Source: Dysgonomonas sp. HDW5A (GTDB lineage: Bacteria; Bacteroidota; Bacteroidia; Bacteroidales; Dysgonomonadaceae). From it: a stretch of 64,000 nt of DNA. Below are positions 1 through 7,495 of the stretch, in pieces. The stretch's first letter is position 1. Each line of letters starts with the position of its first letter. The notes under the pieces were generated by a model. It searched no databases. It saw only the letters and a program-made list of their open reading frames with translations, and was not told where the DNA came from. A program made the translations under genes and the position numbers. The stretch is taken from NCBI RefSeq assembly GCF_011299555.1, contig NZ_CP049857.1:2356001-2420000 (forward strand), given 5' to 3'.

Positions 1-1187
1 ATATCGTGCAGTATAAACGCATCTTTATTGATCCGGTTAGACATTGCAAGAGAATGTTGCGGTAAGAAATCTTTTCCCTTGAATTCTCCTATATAGATTC
101 CGGCTGATACCAGTTTCAATTGAGAACTAACTTGTAAAAAAGCCTCATATTGTTTCTCGGGAAACGCAAACCACAATCCGTTTTTATCGAAAAAAGTATA
201 TTCTTCGTGTCGAGAAATATACTTCTTATATTCTAGAGCCAACGTCTGAGGTTTGGCTGTATTCTGTTTTTTATTTCGTTTGTTAGAAGGTAAATTCTCG
301 AAAGTTACATTCCCTTTCTTTTGTATGGCTGCCAAAAAGAAGCCTTCTCCCTTTACTTTATGGGGAAAGAAGTGATGTGCCAACACTTCATTATTATATG
401 CCTGCGAGATATTCCAGTTAGCATCAGTTTCTATAGGTAATATTTCAGCATCAAAATTATCGAGTATCCAGTTTATATTTTCCTCGTTTTCCAGCTTATT
501 GTAAGTACAGGTACTGTATATAAGTATTCCTTCGGGTTTCAATGCATCCCATACATCGGCTACAATACGTTGCTGGCGTTCTTTGCACAACTGCACATTT
601 GCAGGCGACCATTCTTCTACTGCATGCGGATCTTTACGAAACATACCTTCGCCTGAACAAGGAGCATCAATCAGTATAGCATCAAAAAAAGAAGGAAGTT
701 TATTACCGATATCTGACGGATCGTTATTGGTAACAATTACATTCGGATATCCTGATTTTGTCATATTCTCCGAAAGAATAAAGGATCTGGACTTTATGAC
801 CTCATTCGATACCAACAGACTTTCTTCAGATATAAGGCTGGCTATATGGGAAGATTTACCACCCGGAGCAGCACATAGATCGAGTACTTTAATATCATCA
901 TTCAGATATTGTCTAAATACTTGCTCTATAAACATCGATGATGCCTCCTGTACATAGTATGCTCCTGCATGAAAAAGAGGGTCGAATGTAAACGATGGAC
1001 GCTTTGCGAGATAATAACCCGTTTCGCACCAAAGAACCCTTTCTGACTGAATGAGTAAACCCTTAGCTTTTGTCGGATTAATACGGATACTTGTGGGCGA
1101 TTCTTGTTCGAGTGCCTGCTCGAAATCTATCCACTCTTCTTGGAGTAAAGGCTGTGTGTAAGAAACAAACTTTTCAGATAACTGCAT
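1..1187 (-). CDS. RNA cytosine-C5 methyltransferase, RsmB/NOP family (3' end cut by window)
   Basis: This is a SAM-dependent RNA m5C methyltransferase of the NOL1/NOP2/Sun family, probably acting on 16S rRNA in the cytoplasm (RsmF/YebU-like). The reading frame begins at the ATG at 1187 and stays open to the window edge, giving about 395 visible residues; the C-terminal end lies outside. The SAM-binding motif DLCAAPGGKSSH is at about residues 103-114. The motif with the general-acid cysteine, DAPCSGEGMFR, is at about 174-184 and the catalytic-cysteine motif STCTYN at about 225-230. Both family cysteines (C177 and C227) are present, so the enzyme looks active. The C-terminal part reads like the PUA-like extension of RsmF-type enzymes. 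The exact rRNA target base cannot be told from sequence alone. Confidence 0.9.
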   Translation of the reverse strand, partial: MQLSEKFVSYTQPLLQEEWIDFEQALEQESPTSIRINPTKAKGLLIQSERVLWCETGYYLAKRPSFTFDPLFHAGAYYVQEASSMFIEQVFRQYLNDDIKVLDLCAAPGGKSSHIASLISEESLLVSNEVIKSRSFILSENMTKSGYPNVIVTNNDPSDIGNKLPSFFDAILIDAPCSGEGMFRKDPHAVEEWSPANVQLCKERQQRIVADVWDALKPEGILIYSTCTYNKLENEENINWILDNFDAEILPIETDANWNISQAYNNEVLAHHFFPHKVKGEGFFLAAIQKKGNVTFENLPSNKRNKKQNTAKPQTLALEYKKYISRHEEYTFFDKNGLWFAFPEKQYEAFLQVSSQLKLVSAGIYIGEFKGKDFLPQHSLAMSNRINKDAFILHD

Positions 1188-1202
1188 CTATGCCGAAAAA
1201 AA

Positions 1203-1213
1203 GGTCTTAGACC
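1203..1213. repeat. GGTCTnAGACC palindrome
   Basis: A perfect GGTCT-t-AGACC dyad lies 15 bases outside the methyltransferase start codon. Near-identical palindromes occur at other gene edges in this window (5566, 7094, 7374, 28247), where some form one terminus of the intergenic repeat family described below. Confidence 0.5.
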
Positions 1214-1292
1214 TGTTTAAAATTATTTTTTTCGGGCATAAAAATAATTATTTCTCTTTATTCTGAAAAGTAATTTATTTATAAATGTGATA

Positions 1293-1420
1293 ATTAAGTT
1301 CACAGAACTATTTATTGCTTTGGTTGTAGGGGTGAGCCAGTGTGCCCACCTATTTAGGACAGACACATAGGTCTGCCCCCTGCCAATAAAAAACGTATCA
1401 TTAACTATTTTCTTTTACTT
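1293..1420 (-). repeat. Intergenic repeat family, copy 1
   Basis: About 128 bp that, read on the minus strand, starts AAGTAAAAGAAAATAGTTAA and ends with AATAAATAGTTCTG followed by CTTAAT-like bases. It is nearly identical along its length to the copy at 5717-5843 on the opposite strand and shares both termini with the copies at 21683, 7370 and 28244. It fills most of the gene-free stretch 1188-1497; nothing coding is visible there. It carries an internal GGGTGAGC/CCACC hairpin-like centre. Confidence 0.65.
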
Positions 1421-1497
1421 AGATTGTTTTTTATAAACCAAAATAGGAGAGTATTGGTATACTCCCCTATAAAAAACAGAAAAAAAGATCTGTGACT

Positions 1498-3387
1498 TTA
1501 TATCAATTCGCTGAGTTCAATCCAGCGCAACGTTTTCTCTTCTATTTCATTTATCAACTCGCTGATGCGATTCGACTTGCTCAAAAGAGCTTCGGATGAT
1601 AAGTTTGAATCAGATAATTCGTTTTCTAATTTCGTTTTCTCTTCTTCTAACTTGGGAATAAGAGCATCTAATTCTTCGAATTCGCGTTTGTCTTTATAAG
1701 ATACTTTTTTCTTCTCTTCTTTTTTAGGAGCTTCAATCTTTGGTTTTTCCTCTTTAATTTCTTTTACCTTTTCGGCTTGGGCAGCTTCTTTTGCTATTAA
1801 TTCCTGTACCTCTTTCCACTCGCGATATAGGGTATAGTTACCCGGGAAATCTTTTATCTGAGCATTACCGGAGAATGCCAACAGGTGATCGACCACTTTG
1901 TCCATAAAGTAACGGTCGTGAGATACAACAATAACACATCCCTTGAAACTTTGCAGATACTCTTCCAAAATGTTCAGAGTCATGATATCTAAATCATTGG
2001 TAGGCTCATCCAATACAAGGAAGTTTGGATTCTTTATCAACACAGTACATAAATAGAGGCGGCGTTTTTCCCCACCGGATAATTTATATACGAAGTTATG
2101 CTGCTTTTCGGGTGGAAATAAAAAGTGTTGCAAAAACTGTGAAGCAGTAAGACGGTTGCCATTACCCAAGTCGATAACTTCTGCTATGTTTTGCACAACG
2201 TCCAATACCTTCATCTGATCATCGAACTGCAATCCATCCTGACTATAATATCCGAAGTTAACGGTTTCGCCTACATCAAATTCGCCTTTGTCGGGTAGGG
2301 CATCGCCAATCAACATCTTGATGAAAGTCGATTTTCCTGTACCGTTGTTTCCTACAATACCCATTTTTTCGTATCGGGCGAATACGTAATTAAAATCTTC
2401 GAGGATTTTCAAGTCGCCGAATGATTTGTATATATGTTTAGCTTCGAATATCTTGTTTCCGATATACGAGCCTTTCATTTGTAATTGTACATTCCCCAGA
2501 TCACGTTCCTTCTCCGCTTTTTTCTCCAGATCGTAATACGCATCTATACGCGATTTCGCTTTTGTTCCCCTTGCTCTGGGTTGCTTACGCATCCATTCAA
2601 GTTCTTTGCGGAGCAGGTTGTTGGCTCTGTCTATTTCACTATTCTGACTGCTTACTCTTTCTTGTCTTTTCTCTAAGTAATAAGAGTAATTGCCTTTGTA
2701 CTGAAACAATTGTTTTTGATCTATCTCGATAATTTCCGAACAAACTCTATCCAGGAAATAACGGTCGTGAGTAACCATCAAAAGACTGAGGCGAGAGCGT
2801 TGAAGATACTCTTCGAGCCACTCCGTCATATCTAAGTCAAGGTGATTGGTAGGCTCATCCAATATAATCAGTTCGGGTTCGGTGATAAGTACGTTTGCTA
2901 ATGCAACCCGTTTTAGCTGACCTCCCGAAAGTTCGGATATCTTTTGGTCGAAGTTACGAATCTTTAATTGAGATAAGATTTGTTTGGCTCTTTGCTCATA
3001 ATCCCATGCTTTCAACATATCCATACGCTGTAGGATATCATCCAGATTCGAATGGTCTTCCGACTCCATTGCTTTCTCGTATTCGGCAATAACATCGGTT
3101 ACATCCGTCCCTGATTGAAAACAGGCATCGAGTACAGTTATATGACCCGGATATTGAGGGTCTTGTTCCAGATACGCTACTCTTAAGTCACGTCGGAATA
3201 CTACGGAACCCGAATCATACGATTCTTTTCCTGTTAATATATTGAGTAGAGTTGTTTTTCCTGTTCCGTTTTTGGCAAGTAAGCCAATCCGTTGTCCTTC
3301 GGCAATCCCAAATGACAAATCGCTGAATAATACTAAATCACCAAAGCTTTTGGTAAGCTGATCTACTTGAAGGTAGGATATCGCCAT
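1498..3387 (-). CDS. ABC-F family ATPase (Uup-like)
   Basis: Soluble duplicated ATP-binding cassette protein of the ABC-F class, which acts on ribosomes rather than as a transporter. Two nucleotide-binding domains are visible. The first has Walker A GLLAKNGTGKTT at about residues 35-46, signature LSGGQ at 153-157 and a DEPTNHLD Walker B. The second has Walker A GNNGTGKST, LSGGE and DEPTNDLD. Between them lies the basic, Arg/Lys-rich linker typical of ABC-F proteins. There are no membrane segments. The last 90 residues are highly charged (Lys/Glu) and end in a predicted coiled coil, as in Uup, so a Uup-like role is more likely than an antibiotic-resistance one. At 629 residues it is the usual length. 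The ATG at 3387 is the obvious start. It lies downstream of the LRR gene on the same strand, but a canonical -7 box at 3486-3493 suggests its own promoter. Confidence 0.92.
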   Translation of the reverse strand: MAISYLQVDQLTKSFGDLVLFSDLSFGIAEGQRIGLLAKNGTGKTTLLNILTGKESYDSGSVVFRRDLRVAYLEQDPQYPGHITVLDACFQSGTDVTDVIAEYEKAMESEDHSNLDDILQRMDMLKAWDYEQRAKQILSQLKIRNFDQKISELSGGQLKRVALANVLITEPELIILDEPTNHLDLDMTEWLEEYLQRSRLSLLMVTHDRYFLDRVCSEIIEIDQKQLFQYKGNYSYYLEKRQERVSSQNSEIDRANNLLRKELEWMRKQPRARGTKAKSRIDAYYDLEKKAEKERDLGNVQLQMKGSYIGNKIFEAKHIYKSFGDLKILEDFNYVFARYEKMGIVGNNGTGKSTFIKMLIGDALPDKGEFDVGETVNFGYYSQDGLQFDDQMKVLDVVQNIAEVIDLGNGNRLTASQFLQHFLFPPEKQHNFVYKLSGGEKRRLYLCTVLIKNPNFLVLDEPTNDLDIMTLNILEEYLQSFKGCVIVVSHDRYFMDKVVDHLLAFSGNAQIKDFPGNYTLYREWKEVQELIAKEAAQAEKVKEIKEEKPKIEAPKKEEKKKVSYKDKREFEELDALIPKLEEEKTKLENELSDSNLSSEALLSKSNRISELINEIEEKTLRWIELSELI

Positions 3388-3485
3388 TTTTTGTTCTTTC
3401 TCTTTTTTTTGTTACAAGTTGTTAGTAAATAAGCAGACAAGCTTGTTTACTTGTATGCTCGTCAACTCATCAACTTTCTGTGGGG

Positions 3486-3493
3486 CAAAGGTA
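3486..3493 (-). promoter_or_regulatory. Putative -7 promoter element for the ABC-F gene
   Basis: The minus strand reads TACCTTTG, matching the Bacteroidetes sigma-ABfr -7 consensus TAnnTTTG, about 100 bases before the ABC-F start codon. No clear TTTG is seen at the -33 position, so support is partial. Confidence 0.3.
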
Positions 3494-3504
3494 TGAAAAA
3501 TAAG

Positions 3505-5553
3505 CTATTCTTGCTTTTTTTCGGGAGCTTCTATCGAAACCTTGTACCGAAGTGTGAGTTTTGGAAAAGTATCGTTTGTCATTCTACAGGTAAGATTTAC
3601 CCCTGCAAATGATTCGGGCACAACATATATACCTTCCTTTCCGTCAAATAGAATTTCTTCGCCGCTTTCATACCAACGGTATTGAGTCTCCTTTCCGTTT
3701 TTAAGAAATTCGCTGCTAAGGTCTATTGTTTCTCCACATTTAACTGTTCCTCCATCGATGACTGTTTGTGGTGAATAAGTATAATTACGCAGGAATGTAT
3801 ATTCCGAAAAATTGAGAGTCGAAAAACTTAAAGCATTATTCGAACAGTTCATTTTAAAGAAAAAGCTTCTGTCGGTACTCAAATGAGTTAAGTTATTATT
3901 CGAACAATCGAGATAAAGTAAGCGGTGATTTAGCGGTAGGTTTATGTCATCCAGAGAATTATTGGAACAGTCCAGCATATTTAATTGCATGCTATTACTC
4001 AAGTCTATTGTCGTGAGACTATTTGCCGAGCATGTAAGTACTGTCAGTTCTTCATTGTTGCTAACATCTAAATCGGTTAGTTCATTATCATCGCAATGCA
4101 GTTCTGTTAAGTTATTGCATTTAGTAATATTCAATGATTCGATCGTATTTATAGAACAATCCAAAAACTTTAAAAGTGTGTTGTTGCTTAAATCCAACTC
4201 TTTTAATTGGTTTTCGGAGCATGATAGTTCGGCAAGTATGCTATTTCTAGACAAGTCGAGTTTATCTAAACTGTTGATGGAGCAATTCAACTTCTCTAAT
4301 TTGAGAAGAGGTGTTACATCCAGAGTTTTGATCTCATTCGAATCGCAACTTAATACTGTGATAGCAGGATTACTTTCCAGTTTCAGAGATATGATTTTAT
4401 TAGACCGACAATCGAGTTTCGACAAATATATATTCTCCGATAGGTTAAGATGATTGAGGGTATTGGATGAACAATCGAGCGAAAGCAGTTCATGATTGTT
4501 TGTAATATCGAGTTCTCCCAATTTGTTGTTGGAACAGTATAATTCCATCAGCAGATTGTTTTGAGAAACATCAAGTATTGAAAGGGGATTATTTGAAATT
4601 TTAAGCAATTGAAGTTTGGTGTTCCGGGATAAATCAAAAGCTGATATAGAATTCTTATTACAATCGAGAATGTTGAGTTCTTTCAACGTAAGTAAATCTA
4701 AATTCTGAAGCTTATTATCAGAGCAGGATAGTATGGACAGAGCCGAAGTTGCTCCGAAAGATATATTTTCCAACTGATTCTTGTCACATGCCAAATGAAA
4801 TAGACCGGGATTCGATTGCAGATCAAGCGTGGTCAGTTTATTTTCAGAGCAATCCACGTTTTCCAGCAATGTATTTTTCGAAAGATTTAGTGTGGTCAGA
4901 TAATTAGCATAACAAGCCAGTTCTGTTAGTTTTTTATTATTGGATATATCTAAAGTTTCCAATTGATTCCAATGGACTTCAAGGTGTTTAAGTTCTTGAT
5001 TTCTGGATAGGTCTATTTCTTTTAATCCATTATAGCTACAATTCAGATTCTCAATCTGCTTGTTATTTCTGATATTAAGAGAAGTTAGTCCGTTTCCTGA
5101 GACATTAAGATCGATAAGTGATTTGTTGTTTAATAGAGATAGGCTGTCAATTTCATTTGACGAAATATTCAAATGTTGTAGCAGTTTATTTCTTTGAATA
5201 TCTATATTCGAAATATGATTGTGGGTACAGGTAAGAGAGCGAAGTTCTGAAAAATATCCAAAGTTGAAACTTCCGGCTAAATTAACACTTGTCCAGTCTA
5301 TTGCAGTTACTCGTTTGGGCAGCTTATCGTTCCATTCCAAGCCACTTAGTTTCTTGATCCATTCGTCCGAAGTCTCCCAGTTGACAGTATCCTGCCTATT
5401 CAAGCCTAACTGTTCGAGATTAAGGCTATCCCTTACCATAGACGCTTGTCTGAGTATTTGCATCAGTCCTTCTTTATCATCCTTGTGATAGGTTTGTGCA
5501 TTTGCATACATGTATACTAGGCTGAATAGGATAAGAACAAATACTTTTTTCAT
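3505..5553 (-). CDS. Exported leucine-rich-repeat protein (internalin-like)
   Basis: A 682-residue exported protein of unknown partner. The N-terminus is a signal peptide (MKKVFVLILFSLVYMYANAQ). From about residue 95 to 570 it is an almost uninterrupted ladder of 21-residue leucine-rich repeats that alternate the forms LxCSxNxL and LDLSxNxL, giving a regularly spaced buried cysteine or asparagine. The last 100 residues leave the repeat pattern and look like a beta-sandwich cap with two cysteines (TVKCGETI, NLTCRMTN), similar to an Ig-like domain. No lipobox and no clear T9SS C-terminal domain is seen, so its final location (periplasm or surface) is uncertain. Such proteins are common in gut and oral Bacteroidales and usually bind proteins. 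It appears monocistronic; the gap to the next gene is 117 bases. Confidence 0.85.
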   Translation of the reverse strand: MKKVFVLILFSLVYMYANAQTYHKDDKEGLMQILRQASMVRDSLNLEQLGLNRQDTVNWETSDEWIKKLSGLEWNDKLPKRVTAIDWTSVNLAGSFNFGYFSELRSLTCTHNHISNIDIQRNKLLQHLNISSNEIDSLSLLNNKSLIDLNVSGNGLTSLNIRNNKQIENLNCSYNGLKEIDLSRNQELKHLEVHWNQLETLDISNNKKLTELACYANYLTTLNLSKNTLLENVDCSENKLTTLDLQSNPGLFHLACDKNQLENISFGATSALSILSCSDNKLQNLDLLTLKELNILDCNKNSISAFDLSRNTKLQLLKISNNPLSILDVSQNNLLMELYCSNNKLGELDITNNHELLSLDCSSNTLNHLNLSENIYLSKLDCRSNKIISLKLESNPAITVLSCDSNEIKTLDVTPLLKLEKLNCSINSLDKLDLSRNSILAELSCSENQLKELDLSNNTLLKFLDCSINTIESLNITKCNNLTELHCDDNELTDLDVSNNEELTVLTCSANSLTTIDLSNSMQLNMLDCSNNSLDDINLPLNHRLLYLDCSNNNLTHLSTDRSFFFKMNCSNNALSFSTLNFSEYTFLRNYTYSPQTVIDGGTVKCGETIDLSSEFLKNGKETQYRWYESGEEILFDGKEGIYVVPESFAGVNLTCRMTNDTFPKLTLRYKVSIEAPEKKQE

Positions 5554-5660
5554 TTATTTATAGAGAGGTGTCAGACCTTTTTTATTACTTAGATGAGTAT
5601 AAATACTTACTCTTTCTTTAATTTATAGACAGTGTGATTATTGAATACCTATATTCTTTA

Positions 5661-5689
5661 CAAAAATAGTAACAAAAGTTTAATATCAA
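5661..5689 (-). promoter_or_regulatory. Putative promoter of the LRR gene
   Basis: On the minus strand TTG (5689-5687) is followed 18 bases later by TATTTTTG (5668-5661), close to the Bacteroidetes TTTG/TAnnTTTG pattern. It lies about 108 bases before the LRR start codon. Confidence 0.35.
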
Positions 5690-5716
5690 TAATTGCAAGT
5701 CTTTAAAGGCACATTT

Positions 5717-5843
5717 AAGTAAAAGAAAATAGTTAATGATATATCTTTATTGCTAGGGGCAGACCTATGTGTCTGTCCTAAATAGGTGAACACACAGGTT
5801 CACCCCCTATAGCCAAAACAATAAAAAGTTCTGCAAGCTTAAT
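5717..5843 (+). repeat. Intergenic repeat family, copy 2
   Basis: About 127 bp, the plus-strand counterpart of copy 1: it begins AAGTAAAAGAAAATAGTTAA and ends AAAAAGTTCTGCAAGCTTAA. The shared inner part includes GGCAGACCTATGTGTCTGTC, which is present in both copies. It occupies most of the gene-free stretch 5554-5929 between the divergent LRR and LolD-like genes. Confidence 0.65.
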
Positions 5844-5891
5844 ATTTTTGTCGATTTAGCCGATTTGATAAAGAACCTGTCAATTTATTTC

Positions 5892-5899
5892 TAATTTTG
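5892..5899 (+). promoter_or_regulatory. Putative -7 element for the LolD-like gene
   Basis: TAATTTTG fits TAnnTTTG and lies 30 bases before the chosen ATG at 5930. A TTTG occurs at 5864-5867, but the 24-base spacing is longer than usual. Confidence 0.35.
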
Positions 5900-5929
5900 T
5901 TTATAATTAAGGATGAAAGAATTCGATAT

Positions 5930-6580
5930 ATGATAGAAGTACAGAATGTAACCAAAAGTTACGGGCAATTGCAAGTCCTTAAAGGTATAAATTTGCATGT
6001 AAACCCAAGTGAAATTGTATCTATTGTGGGAGCAAGCGGGGCAGGCAAAACGACTTTGCTACAGATAATAGGTACTCTCGATAAGGCTGATTCGGGAACT
6101 GTTATTATCAATGAGCAAAAAGTTACCGGATTAAATGATACCGGCGTTTCTGATTTCAGAAACCGCAACATTGGGTTTGTCTTTCAGTTTCACCAGTTAT
6201 TACCCGAATTTACCGCTCTCGAAAATGTAATGATTCCTGCGTTAATTGGTAGAGCCAAAGAGTGGGAAGCCAAGAAAAAAGCAAAAGAGTTACTTGAGTT
6301 ATTGGGGCTGTCCTCGCGATTGGAACATAAGCCGAATGAACTTTCGGGTGGCGAGAAACAGCGTGTAGCGGTGGCTCGTGCATTGATTAATAATCCTTCG
6401 GTCATATTAGCCGACGAACCATCGGGTAGTCTCGATACCGAAAATAAAATAGAACTCCACAAACTGTTTTTTGATTTACGTGATCAGTTCGGACAAACGT
6501 TTGTAATTGTAACGCATGATGAGGAGTTGGCGAAGATAACAGATCGTACTATCCACATGAAAGACGGATTAATTTTATAG
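5930..6580 (+). CDS. ABC transporter ATP-binding protein, LolD/MacB-type
   Basis: A 216-residue single-domain ATPase of the LolD/FtsE/MacB group, which energises lipoprotein release or efflux at the inner membrane together with a separate permease. Walker A GASGAGKT is at residues 34-41, the Q-loop follows, the signature is LSGGEKQR, and Walker B runs into [10 protein letters not shown], with the H-loop in VTHDEE. The pattern is closest to LolD. A TTG at 5897 would add 11 residues, but the ATG at 5930 begins the family-typical [12 protein letters not shown] and sits behind a -7 box. No permease partner is adjacent, which is usual for LolD-like genes in Bacteroidetes; the substrate therefore remains an inference. 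Confidence 0.85.
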   Translation: MIEVQNVTKSYGQLQVLKGINLHVNPSEIVSIVGASGAGKTTLLQIIGTLDKADSGTVIINEQKVTGLNDTGVSDFRNRNIGFVFQFHQLLPEFTALENVMIPALIGRAKEWEAKKKAKELLELLGLSSRLEHKPNELSGGEKQRVAVARALINNPSVILADEPSGSLDTENKIELHKLFFDLRDQFGQTFVIVTHDEELAKITDRTIHMKDGLIL

Positions 6581-6710
6581 GAATACACCTTCTTTTGATA
6601 CTCTGATAATCAATCCGAAGAAGTTAGATGATTATAATTTTTATATAGTGATAGATACTTTTGATAAAGAACTTAATCTGAAAATTGAAGTTCTATTGGT
6701 ATTTATATTA

Positions 6711-6718
6711 TATATTTG
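6711..6718 (+). promoter_or_regulatory. Putative -7 element for the Cys/His-rich small protein gene
   Basis: TATATTTG matches TAnnTTTG exactly, 50 bases before the ATG at 6769. A TTG at 6685-6687 is the nearest -33 candidate but is spaced 23 bases away. Confidence 0.35.
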
Positions 6719-6768
6719 TTGAATATTTAGGTTAAAACAGAAATCTGAACAATCAAGTGAAAGTGAAA

Positions 6769-7095
6769 ATGATAAGCAGGCAGAGAATTGCCTCGTTATT
6801 TATAATCGCCTTCTTCGGTGTAATACTGATGAAGCCGGTTCACTTTTTGTTTGTTGATCACGAATCGCATTATACGACACATCCTCATGCTGATGGAAAA
6901 TCAGCAGCCCTTCATCAGGATTGCGATATCTGCCTTTTCATGTTTCAGGCATTTACTCCGCAGCAGTTTGCCGAGCTGCAACACTATTTTGATATTTCTT
7001 TTGCTGAAATTATACAGGCCGATGTTCAAACGTGGGCTTATCAGTTTTTACCTCAAATTTCCCTTCGTGCCCCTCCGGTAGAAGGTCTTTGTTAA
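6769..7095 (+). CDS. Small exported Cys/His protein (DUF2946-like), metal-receptor partner
   Basis: A 108-residue protein with an N-terminal hydrophobic segment (about residues 8-26), then a His-rich patch (DHESHYTTHPHADG), a CDIC motif with a neighbouring His, and a C-terminal SLRAPPVEG stretch. That combination resembles small DUF2946-type proteins encoded next to metal-linked TonB receptors. A GTG at 6757 is an alternative start, but the ATG at 6769 gives a cleaner signal anchor. It precedes the His-rich TonB receptor by 400 bases on the same strand. I infer a periplasmic or membrane-anchored metal-binding accessory role; the metal (zinc, copper or iron) is not determinable here. Confidence 0.6.
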   Translation: MISRQRIASLFIIAFFGVILMKPVHFLFVDHESHYTTHPHADGKSAALHQDCDICLFMFQAFTPQQFAELQHYFDISFAEIIQADVQTWAYQFLPQISLRAPPVEGLC

Positions 7096-7107
7096 GGTCT
7101 CAGACCT
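7094..7107. repeat. AAGGTCTCAGACCT palindrome
   Basis: A copy of the GGTCTnAGACC dyad overlapping the stop codon of the small Cys/His gene. The bases after it, including AGGTGAACTTATTTGTT, resemble those after the related palindrome at 29043. Confidence 0.45.
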
Positions 7108-7369
7108 CTCTGTTGTTTTTATGTAAAGGTGAACTTATTTGTTCTCCATATGGGATAGACGTATAGTTCTGTTCCTGTAGATATACATATATCAATAGAT
7201 ATTCCACATTGTTTAAAATCAAGTTATTCTAATTATTACATCAAGGTTTCAAGTTTGCTTGTCTCTTTGATATAATTGTATGATGCAGAGAAAATTCTGC
7301 ATGTATACTTGTCTTCTATTCGAAAAATGAATTTACATATTTAGCTGTATTCGGCTAATCTCAACTTTA

Positions 7370-7463
7370 ATTAAGGCCTCAGACCTATTTATTGCCCATT
7401 CAGCTATAAAAACTATTGATAGTTATAGCTTTAAGATAGGATATTAAATATTCTCTGTAACTT
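7370..7463 (-). repeat. Intergenic repeat family, copy 3
   Basis: About 94 bp. Read on the minus strand it runs from AAGTTACAGAGAATATTTAA to CAATAAATAGGTCTGAGGCC plus TTAAT, matching both ends of the 21683 copy with a diverged middle. It lies in the 400-base gene-free stretch before the TonB receptor, in which no coding sequence or recognisable riboswitch was seen. Confidence 0.55.
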
Positions 7464-7495
7464 ATAAAGTTGTTATTTACAAATATCGAAAACTA

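Noticed and set aside
583-957. Plus-strand open frame inside the methyltransferase gene
   Set aside because: It lies opposite the conserved PCSGEGMFR and SAM-binding region of the minus-strand gene and encodes nothing recognisable; it is an antisense shadow.
3944-4453. 169-codon plus-strand frame within the LRR gene
   Set aside because: The repeated Ser/Leu pattern is the reverse reading of the 21-residue repeats; no start signal or family is seen.
3505-5553. Repeat array as CRISPR
   Set aside because: The repeats are protein-coding with 63-base period and varied sequence; no short direct-repeat/spacer pattern and no cas genes occur in the window.
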